Origin: Muribaculaceae bacterium | GTDB taxonomy: Bacteria > Bacteroidota > Bacteroidia > Bacteroidales > Muribaculaceae | DNA length: 5,284 bases | Assembly (NCBI GenBank): GCA_029052265.1 | Contig: JAIDJJ010000339.1 | Location: 1-5,284, forward strand | Direction: 5' to 3' | Shown here: positions 1 to 5,284 of the stretch, in pieces | Layout of the letters: every line of letters starts with the position of its first letter | Position numbering within the stretch: the stretch's first letter is position 1 | The notes under the pieces: generated by a model | What the model was told of the DNA's origin: nothing | Databases searched by the model: none | The model's input: the letters and a program-made list of their open reading frames with translations, nothing else | Position numbers and translations under genes: made by a program

Positions 1-433
1 GACCTTCTACCTGATCCACATATGAAAGGACTGTGTTGGCATACTTTATACCGTTGCATGATTCTGAATAGAACCGGCTCATCGCGTTGGAGTCGCCACC
101 TCCTGACATACCTGAAGTCGGAGTGATCTTGTTGGCGAAATCATCCATGATACCACCGCCCGCATCAGTCTTGGCATACAGACCTATATCTGTCATGAAG
201 TATACGGAAGCGATCGGAAGCACGTTGCCGTTTCCATCCATGAGCATTGTCTTGTAGTGCAGGTCGCACTGTGCAAGGGCTGATTTCAAACCAGCCTCTG
301 TGGTATAAGTCTTCGTTGGCTCGAAAAATGACAAGGGATCCTGATCGAGGAAATTGTCCGCACATCCGGAAAGCATCGATACCGCAGCAACAGCGGAGAA
401 TCCCTTCAGAATATTATATTTTGAAATTTTCAT
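1..433 (-). CDS. SusD/RagB-family surface glycan-binding lipoprotein, N-terminal part
   Basis: Partial gene: 144 codons are read from the ATG at 433-431, and the rest lies beyond the left edge. SusD-type proteins are normally about 500-650 residues, so roughly a quarter is present. The start is supported by a lipoprotein signal peptide: basic MKISK, a hydrophobic stretch at residues 11-22, and a lipobox LSGC at residues 21-24 with Cys24 as the lipidated residue. The mature N-terminus begins CADNFLDQDP, the usual SusD opening in which a short acidic linker precedes FLD. The following residues 40-60 (TEAGLKSALAQCDLHY area) match the first helix of the family. By family knowledge it sits on the outer face of the outer membrane, acts as a lid on the SusC barrel and binds the glycan. 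It starts 24 bp after the susC-like stop codon, so it is co-transcribed. No Shine-Dalgarno motif is visible. The substrate cannot be inferred. Confidence 0.93.
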   Translation of the reverse strand, partial: MKISKYNILKGFSAVAAVSMLSGCADNFLDQDPLSFFEPTKTYTTEAGLKSALAQCDLHYKTMLMDGNGNVLPIASVYFMTDIGLYAKTDAGGGIMDDFANKITPTSGMSGGGDSNAMSRFYSESCNGIKYANTVLSYVDQVEG

Positions 434-457
434 GATTGTGTCTTTAAAATCGTAAAA

Positions 458-3400
458 TTAGAATGTCACATTCACACCGAAATTGAATGTACGACGGGCG
501 AGACCGCCGGTTTCAGGATCACCGTATTCCCAGCCTGAGATTGTGCATACGTTATTGCAGCTTACTGTAAGACGCACCTTTTCAAGCATTGCCTTGCGTG
601 TCCATGCCTGTGGAAGTGTATATCCGATCGAGATATTGTCAAGACGGACAAAATTACGGTTATAGAGCTTGCTGATGCCTCCGGCAAGACCTGTATTAGG
701 ACCTACAGCCATGATACGGCAATAATCATTAGTAGCATTCTCCGGTGTCCAGTATTCTTTAGCAGGAAGGTTGCAGGCATTGATCACCTGAGATCCGCCA
801 TTGTCCTGATTCAGCCAGTAGGATGCAAGGCTCTTATGCCCCATGTATGAATAAAGGGAGAAAGAGATTGTAAGATCTTTCCAAAGGACGAAATCATTCT
901 TAAGGTTCCAATAGATCGGAGGATTGGTAGTGCCAAGATATGTCTTGTCTTTGTCATTATAAACCGGGATACGTGTTGTGGTGCCGTCGGCATTAGTCAC
1001 GATACGGTCATCTTCTGTATAATTGTTTTTAACTTTGGGATCGCCGGGACGCTGTCCGACCAAAGCTGCCTGTGCAATGTCTTCAGGAGTGTTCTGCCAT
1101 ACTCCGTCGCTCTCATAATACCATATTTCTCCGATAGGATGACCGATATACCATCCGTTTGAAGTGTCATCATTCTCTTTTCCGTTCTCATCATAGTCAT
1201 AATAAATATGATTGATACGGTTTCTGTTGTATGAGAATCCTGCAGAAGTGGTCCAGGTGAAATTCTGTTTCTCGATATTTACTGAAGTCAATGAAATCTC
1301 TATACCGCTGTTCTGAACTTCGCCGAGATTGGCATATATACTGCTGAAGCCTGTAAACGACGGGAGTCGCTGGTTCATGATCATATCCCTGGTCTTCTTG
1401 AAATACCAGTCGATCGCACCTGTCAGTCGGTTATCGATCACCCCGAAATCAAGACCGATATTATATGCCTCGGTCTTTTCCCAACGCAGGTTGGGAGCTG
1501 CAAGGCGGTTCATGTAAAGGCTTTTAACAACTGTGGATGTCCCGTCGTTGAAATATACCATTGATCCTCCCATTGAAAGGTTTGCCATGGTAAGATACGG
1601 GTCTGTAGAACCGTTCGCACCGAAGTCACGGTTACCGTTGGTACCCCATGACAGACGCAACTTCGCATTGTTAAGCCAATCGCGGGTAGATTCCATAAAC
1701 TTCTCGTCAGAGAAATTCCAACCGAGACCTACCGCACCGAAATTACCCCATACGTTATTACGGCCGAATCCTGAGAAACCGTCACGACGGAATGAAGCTG
1801 TGATCATATAGCGGTTGTCGTAGCTATAGAATGCACGACCGAGATAAGATGCACCGCTATAGTGAGAGTCATAGGTTGAGAATCCACTCTGCTCCTTGTT
1901 TGCACCGTCAGTCCAATGGAATCCGAGCGCATCTGTGGGAGAGATGTTGCGTGCCTCAATTCTGTCTTTATATGTCTTATGATCCTCGGCTTCCTGTACG
2001 AGAGTCACCTGCACATGATGCACGTCTCCGTATTCCTTATCCCAGGTAAGAGTGTTGTTGAGGTTCCATTCAAAAGCCTTATAATGTTCGCGGTTCACGC
2101 CTCTTGAATTGGCAGACGCATTCGGCAGGGCGGAGTCCATGAAGTAATAATCATGAAACCACTGATACCTCGGAGAGATATTGAATGAATAAGTAAACCC
2201 ATAAGGAAGATTCACTTTGGCAGTGAAAATTGTGTTAAGGTTGGTATAACCCTTGTCAAGATCATAGAACTGACGGTCAAAAAAGTAGTTGTAACCGCCA
2301 TTGGTCTGTTTCCCGGTCATCGGATACTGCTGGTATCCTCCGTCTTCAGTATACATTGAAGCATAAGGGGAATTGCGGAGCATGTTGTTATCCCAATAGT
2401 TGCTGCCAAGAGATACCTGAATATCACCGTCAGTACGCTCCTGGAAATTGACATTCGCGCCAAGTTCAAGCCAGCTTGTGACCTTTGCGTTCAATTTCAT
2501 GTTTGCGCGGAACGCCTTGTATTCATTACCCCTCACGGCACCCTCATTCCGGAGATAACCGGCAGAAAGGTAATAATTGAGATGATCGGTAGCGCCTGAA
2601 AGGCTTACATTGTAATCCTGATTGAGACCGGTACGGAAAGTTGCGTCATTCCAATCATAGCTTCTTCCTGCAAGAAAATTCTCAAATACAAGATCTGCAT
2701 TATTCATTTCAAGTCGACGGGCATAAAGAGAAAGCGTCGATTCACCTGAAGCCGCCCCAAAACCGCTAACACCGGTATTTGTTGCCCAATTCTCTGCGGC
2801 AGAACCTGTAAGTGCTGACGGATTGTTGAAATATCCCTGGGGATAGGCAAGATTGCCATTGCTGTCTTTCACATTGTAGTATCCGTAAAGACCGTTGTCA
2901 CCCATACCATATGTATAGTTCATCATATAATAGTCTTCACGGTAGCGCATATATTCATCGACATTCATATAGTCTCTATAAGCGCTTTTATTGGTCACTC
3001 CGAAATTCGCGCTCAGATTGACAGTCGGCTTGCCGGTCTTTCCTTTCTTTGTAGTGATGATTATGACTCCGGATGCTGCGCGTGCACCATAGATAGCTGT
3101 AGAAGAAGCATCTTTGAGAATGTCGATCTGACCGATGTCATCCGGATTGATTTCAGAAAGTTCTCCATAGAAAGGCATGCCGTCAAGCACGATCATCGGG
3201 CTTACATTTGTGCCGAGCGAGTTCTCACCTCTAAGTTTGATCGATGCCCCGCTCCCTTTTGCAGAAGCGTCATAACCTATCTGAAGACCGGGAGTGCCAC
3301 GCAACAAGTCCTGAACTGTTCCCGGATTCTGATCGGCGATCTTGTCAGGATTGATCTGAGTGACAGATCCTGTGAGATCTTTCTTTCTCATTGTGCCGTA

Positions 3401-3727
3401 ACCGATCACAACTACATCTTCAAGCACCTGACTGTTTTCTGACAAAGTGATGGTAATATCATTCTGTCCGGTAATAGCCACTTCCTGAGAATTGTATCCT
3501 ACGTAAGTGACCTCAAGGGTATTTCCCTTGGTAACATTGATAACGAAATTGCCGTCGATGTCTGTGACAACACCATTTGTCGGCTTCTCTTTAGTTCTCA
3601 CGGTAGCTCCGATTAACGGTTCTCCGGTGGGATCAAGCACCTTCCCTTTGAGGGAATAGTCTTGCGCATAAATGCTCATTGCTCCTACAAAGAAGAAAGT
3701 GAGCCAAATTAAAAATCGTTGTTTCAT
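458..3727 (-). CDS. SusC/RagA-family TonB-dependent outer membrane transporter
   Basis: Complete gene of 1089 residues, ATG at 3727-3725 and TAA at 460-458, within the usual 950-1150 range of the family. Domains in order: Sec signal peptide at residues 1-22 (cleavage near IYAQ/DYS); carboxypeptidase-regulatory-like beta domain at about 25-97 (LKGKVLDPTGEPLIGATV, then a TDIDGNF motif); a linker with the family's DVVVIGYGT segment at 104-112; plug domain at about 115-235 with RGTPGLQI, the SusC signature MIVLDGMPFYG (178-188), ILKDASSTAIYGARAASG (203-220) and VIIITTKKG (221-229); then the 22-strand barrel, ending in VNVTF with the C-terminal Phe typical of BAM-folded barrels. There is no N-terminal STN domain, so it is not the type that signals to an anti-sigma factor; control by the divergent sensor gene fits this. 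It imports oligosaccharides across the outer membrane with TonB energy, paired with the downstream SusD. The exact substrate is unknown. The frame is intact throughout. Confidence 0.97.
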   Translation of the reverse strand: MKQRFLIWLTFFFVGAMSIYAQDYSLKGKVLDPTGEPLIGATVRTKEKPTNGVVTDIDGNFVINVTKGNTLEVTYVGYNSQEVAITGQNDITITLSENSQVLEDVVVIGYGTMRKKDLTGSVTQINPDKIADQNPGTVQDLLRGTPGLQIGYDASAKGSGASIKLRGENSLGTNVSPMIVLDGMPFYGELSEINPDDIGQIDILKDASSTAIYGARAASGVIIITTKKGKTGKPTVNLSANFGVTNKSAYRDYMNVDEYMRYREDYYMMNYTYGMGDNGLYGYYNVKDSNGNLAYPQGYFNNPSALTGSAAENWATNTGVSGFGAASGESTLSLYARRLEMNNADLVFENFLAGRSYDWNDATFRTGLNQDYNVSLSGATDHLNYYLSAGYLRNEGAVRGNEYKAFRANMKLNAKVTSWLELGANVNFQERTDGDIQVSLGSNYWDNNMLRNSPYASMYTEDGGYQQYPMTGKQTNGGYNYFFDRQFYDLDKGYTNLNTIFTAKVNLPYGFTYSFNISPRYQWFHDYYFMDSALPNASANSRGVNREHYKAFEWNLNNTLTWDKEYGDVHHVQVTLVQEAEDHKTYKDRIEARNISPTDALGFHWTDGANKEQSGFSTYDSHYSGASYLGRAFYSYDNRYMITASFRRDGFSGFGRNNVWGNFGAVGLGWNFSDEKFMESTRDWLNNAKLRLSWGTNGNRDFGANGSTDPYLTMANLSMGGSMVYFNDGTSTVVKSLYMNRLAAPNLRWEKTEAYNIGLDFGVIDNRLTGAIDWYFKKTRDMIMNQRLPSFTGFSSIYANLGEVQNSGIEISLTSVNIEKQNFTWTTSAGFSYNRNRINHIYYDYDENGKENDDTSNGWYIGHPIGEIWYYESDGVWQNTPEDIAQAALVGQRPGDPKVKNNYTEDDRIVTNADGTTTRIPVYNDKDKTYLGTTNPPIYWNLKNDFVLWKDLTISFSLYSYMGHKSLASYWLNQDNGGSQVINACNLPAKEYWTPENATNDYCRIMAVGPNTGLAGGISKLYNRNFVRLDNISIGYTLPQAWTRKAMLEKVRLTVSCNNVCTISGWEYGDPETGGLARRTFNFGVNVTF

Positions 3728-3791
3728 TTATATTAAGGTTAATTAAAAAATAAATGTCTGAGCGTAGAAACAATCTTTTTTACCTTAAGTC

Positions 3792-3819
3792 TTATCAACC
3801 TGTAAGCAGTCCCTGATAA
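3792..3819 (-). repeat. Interrupted hairpin in the susC leader
   Basis: On the transcript strand TTATCA (3819-3814) can pair with TGATAA (3797-3792), and inside it CTG/CAG with a four-base loop CTTA (3809-3800). It lies about 65 nt upstream of the start codon, inside the predicted leader. The stem is weak and A/U-rich and no U-tract follows directly, so it is not a convincing terminator. Functional meaning is uncertain. Confidence 0.3.
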
Positions 3820-3870
3820 CAAACTTTAACAGTACCATGGATTAATACCTGTAATTTTTGAATTGTGCCG

Positions 3871-3878
3871 CAAAATTA
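3871..3878 (-). promoter_or_regulatory. Bacteroidota-type -7 box of the susCD operon promoter
   Basis: On the minus strand this reads TAATTTTG, an exact match to the Bacteroidota sigma-ABfr -7 consensus TAnnTTTG. It would place the transcription start near 3864 and give a leader of about 137 nt before the susC-like ATG. No good -33 TTTG is visible 19-21 bp further upstream, which is compatible with a promoter that depends on an activator. It is the only exact match I found on this strand in the intergenic region. Confidence 0.65.
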
Positions 3879-3912
3879 ATATCTGTTCACATTTGGCATC
3901 GGAATTTTTCTG

Positions 3913-3942
3913 TCAAGTTGATGTAAAAATATTTCATTATGA
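3913..3942 (-). promoter_or_regulatory. Candidate operator upstream of the susCD promoter
   Basis: On the minus strand the element is TCATAATGA (3942-3934), 15 unconserved bases, then ACTTGA (3918-3913). The palindrome extends to 13 bp, TTTCAT-N-ATGAAA (3932-3944). Its centre at 3938 lies 60 bp upstream of the -7 box at 3878, a typical activator position near -70. The same arrangement recurs before the divergent gene. That it is bound by the HTCS output domain is inference. Confidence 0.45.
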
Positions 3943-3954
3943 AAACCCATCAAC
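3917..3954. repeat. Inverted repeat GTTGATG/CATCAAC around the susC operator palindrome
   Basis: GTTGATG at 3917-3923 and CATCAAC at 3948-3954 are perfect 7-bp inverted arms separated by 24 bp. The 13-bp palindrome at 3932-3944 lies inside and is nearly concentric with them (centres 3938 and 3935.5). This could be a nested binding site for a dimeric regulator. It lies upstream of the predicted transcription start, so it should not act as an RNA hairpin in the susC transcript. Confidence 0.5.
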
Positions 3955-4083
3955 ACAGATACTTTATCTAATCTCAGGTTTTCGTTGAAGCACAAATAGT
4001 TAACAAATACATTAACAACCGGATCACAATTCAGTCTCCGCACACACTCCTCTATATCAGCACCTGTTGCATTCTGCGAATTC

Positions 4084-4113
4084 TCATTATGACAAAAAAA
4101 TGCCCATACTTGA
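4084..4113 (+). promoter_or_regulatory. Candidate operator upstream of the sensor gene promoter
   Basis: TCATTATGA (4084-4092), 15 unconserved bases, then ACTTGA (4108-4113). It has the same composition, order and spacing as the element before the susC-like gene, and the same orientation relative to its own promoter. The palindrome centre at 4088 is 59 bp upstream of the -7 box at 4147. If it is the site of the encoded regulator, the gene would be autoregulated; that is inference. Confidence 0.45.
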
Positions 4114-4121
4114 AATATATG

Positions 4122-4154
4122 TTTTTCCGAATAAAAAATTATTGTCTAATTTTG
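4122..4154 (+). promoter_or_regulatory. Bacteroidota-type promoter of the propeller sensor gene
   Basis: The -7 box TAATTTTG at 4147-4154 matches the consensus TAnnTTTG exactly and is the same octamer as that of the susCD promoter. A T-rich stretch (TTTTT at 4122-4126) lies 20 bp upstream, where the -33 element is expected, but it lacks the final G of TTTG. The transcription start would be near 4161, about 36 nt before the ATG. Confidence 0.65.
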
Positions 4155-4163
4155 CATATTGAG

Positions 4164-4178
4164 CCGTCATAACGACGG
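4164..4178 (+). repeat. Small hairpin at the 5' end of the sensor gene leader
   Basis: CCGTC (4164-4168) and GACGG (4174-4178) form a G/C-rich 5-bp stem with a 5-base loop. If transcription starts near 4161, it would sit at the extreme 5' end of the mRNA, where such stems can protect against decay. The stem is short and may be chance. Confidence 0.3.
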
Positions 4179-4196
4179 ACGCTGAAGATTATAACC

Positions 4197-5284
4197 ATGA
4201 GAACGATTTTGATCTTTCTTTTCGCATCATTATGCTGCCTGACGATTCCCACATCAGGCGCCACACCATTTTATAAATCCCATCTTGACCATAATGACGG
4301 GCTTGGAAGCAATTACATCAGAAGCATCGGTCAGGACGGTCACGGACATGTATGGGTCGTGACAGGATCCGGACTAAGCAGGTTTGAAGGCACAGGATTC
4401 ATGTCTTTCAATACTGAAAATTCTGGATTGGGAAGCAACGAACTTAATTGTATGGTAGCAGATCCCACTGATCCCGACAAAGTATGGATCGGATCGCGCC
4501 ATAACGGACTTTTCATATATGATTATAACACCGGTGAAATCTCGACATTCAAAGGAGAACTATATACACCGGACGTACCCTCGCTGTCGGTATCTTCCGA
4601 CAACAAAATTTGGATCACACATTACCATCTCCCACCGGAAAAACTTGATCCCTCCACCGGCAAGACAGAACGGCTTTTCAAGACCCGTCCTGAAAACTTA
4701 CCGCTGCCCATATGGTGCCTGAAGGAAGATAATTCAGGTGATTTTTTATACATCGGACACGAAAACGGAGGATTCACTACAGTTGACCTCAAAACTCTGG
4801 ATTTTGTAAATTACCGACACATTCCCGGAGATGGCAGTTCTTTGTGTGGCAACACAATATATTCCATATTCGTAGACCCGTACAATCTTGTATGGATAGG
4901 CACTGAAAACGGGGTTTCTGTTTTCGATCCAAACACTCGCGAATTTTTCTCATATATTCATGATTCTTCTCCACAGTCTATATTGCCGGGGGCGGTAAGG
5001 AGTATCCATATGATGAAAAATGGAGAAATATGGTTAGCCACAGCTCAGGGTGGAATAAGCATTGTGTCTGACAACAGACATATCGGTGGAAAAATTCTGT
5101 TCACAAACCTGACACCCTCACTTATTGGAAATCTTAATGAAAAACTATATTCCTCTTCTCCTTATGTCATTCATGAAGACTCTTATGGCAACATCTGGAT
5201 CGGCTACCAGAGCGACGGCATTGATGTTGTAGGATATTCATCTCCAATTATCAGGCAGGTCTCTGCATTTGCACAATCTGATAC
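4197..5284 (+). CDS. Periplasmic two-component-regulator propeller sensor, probable hybrid two-component system (HTCS), N-terminal part
   Basis: Open reading frame from the ATG at 4197 to the right edge: 362 codons with no stop. Residues 1-22 are a Sec signal peptide (MRTILIF..., cleavage near TSGA/TPF), which supports this start. The mature part is a beta-propeller made of repeats ending in the W-I-G type motif of the Reg_prop family: WVVTGSGLSRF (53-63), VWIGSRHNGLFIYD (96-109), a divergent blade KIWITHYH (137-144), FLYIGHENGGFTTVD (183-197), VWIGTENGVSVFD (232-244), IWLATAQGGISIV (278-290) and IWIGYQSDGIDVV (333-345). That is seven blades, a full first propeller. In the family a second propeller, a Y_Y_Y domain, a membrane helix, a histidine kinase, a receiver and an AraC-type DNA-binding domain normally follow (about 1300-1400 residues); none of these lies in the window. 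HTCS proteins bind glycan fragments in the periplasm and activate the adjacent PUL, and the divergent susCD pair fits this. A sensor of another architecture with the same propeller is not excluded. Confidence 0.88.
   Translation, partial: MRTILIFLFASLCCLTIPTSGATPFYKSHLDHNDGLGSNYIRSIGQDGHGHVWVVTGSGLSRFEGTGFMSFNTENSGLGSNELNCMVADPTDPDKVWIGSRHNGLFIYDYNTGEISTFKGELYTPDVPSLSVSSDNKIWITHYHLPPEKLDPSTGKTERLFKTRPENLPLPIWCLKEDNSGDFLYIGHENGGFTTVDLKTLDFVNYRHIPGDGSSLCGNTIYSIFVDPYNLVWIGTENGVSVFDPNTREFFSYIHDSSPQSILPGAVRSIHMMKNGEIWLATAQGGISIVSDNRHIGGKILFTNLTPSLIGNLNEKLYSSSPYVIHEDSYGNIWIGYQSDGIDVVGYSSPIIRQVSAFAQSD

Larger units (their letters stand above)
3728..4196. other. Divergent intergenic control region between susC-like gene and sensor gene
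   Basis: This 469-bp A/T-rich region contains no supported gene. It holds one promoter for each flanking gene, a leader of about 137 nt for the susC-like gene, a leader of about 36 nt for the sensor gene, and a central block. The proposed operator elements at 3913-3942 and 4084-4113 are listed separately. Between them, roughly 3960-4080, I see only a small direct repeat (TTAACAA at 4000-4006 and 4012-4018) and nothing that looks like a coding or RNA gene. Confidence 0.85.

Noticed and set aside
165..365. 66-codon minus-strand open frame
   Set aside because: It overlaps the susD-like N-terminus in another frame. The susD frame has a lipobox and family residues, so this is a shadow.
434..457. 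Possible terminator or separate promoter between susC and susD
   Set aside because: The gap is only 24 bp, with no hairpin, no U-tract and no TAnnTTTG; the two genes are translated from one transcript.
1533..1811. 92-codon open frame on the plus strand
   Set aside because: It lies antisense inside the susC-like gene, has no domain-like or signal features, and the susC frame clearly explains the sequence.
458..3727. Possible anti-sigma-linked (STN-containing) transporter
   Set aside because: After the signal peptide the protein goes straight into the carboxypeptidase-regulatory-like domain; no STN domain is present.
3728..4196. CRISPR array, tRNA, riboswitch or mobile-element end
   Set aside because: No regular repeat-spacer pattern, no cloverleaf, no recognisable aptamer and no terminal inverted repeats with target duplications were seen.
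4519..4974. Open frames of 61-67 codons on both strands
   Set aside because: They overlap the sensor gene, whose own frame carries regularly spaced propeller motifs throughout.

Overview
The window looks like the regulated front end of a polysaccharide utilization locus (PUL) from a gut-type Bacteroidales bacterium (Bacteroides, Muribaculaceae or a relative; I cannot fix the genus). Three things support this. There is a SusC/RagA-type TonB-dependent transporter followed directly by a SusD-type lipoprotein. A divergent gene encodes the periplasmic propeller half of what is most likely a hybrid two-component system (HTCS). Both promoters carry the Bacteroidota -7 element TAnnTTTG, and the translation starts lie in A/T-rich sequence without Shine-Dalgarno motifs.

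Layout: 1-433 (minus) is the first 144 codons of a susD-like gene, cut by the left edge. 458-3727 (minus) is a complete 1089-residue susC-like gene, 24 bp upstream of susD and clearly in the same operon. 3728-4196 is a 469-bp divergent intergenic region with a promoter for each side. 4197-5284 (plus) is the first 362 codons of the propeller-sensor gene, cut by the right edge.

How the parts would work together (family knowledge plus inference): the SusD lipoprotein captures a glycan fragment at the cell surface and SusC imports it using TonB energy. The HTCS propeller senses a breakdown product in the periplasm, and its cytoplasmic AraC-type domain (expected beyond the window) activates the susCD promoter. 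The substrate cannot be read from this window because no glycoside hydrolase or lyase gene is included.

The most interesting signal is in the intergenic region. Both promoters have the same -7 octamer (TAATTTTG). Upstream of each lies the same composite element, TCATWATGA-N15-ACTTGA, in the same orientation relative to its promoter and almost the same distance from the -7 box (palindrome centre 60 bp from the susC box, 59 bp from the regulator box). The 15-bp spacer is not conserved, so this is not simply a duplicated segment. I propose it as a candidate operator for coordinated control of the transporter operon and its own regulator.
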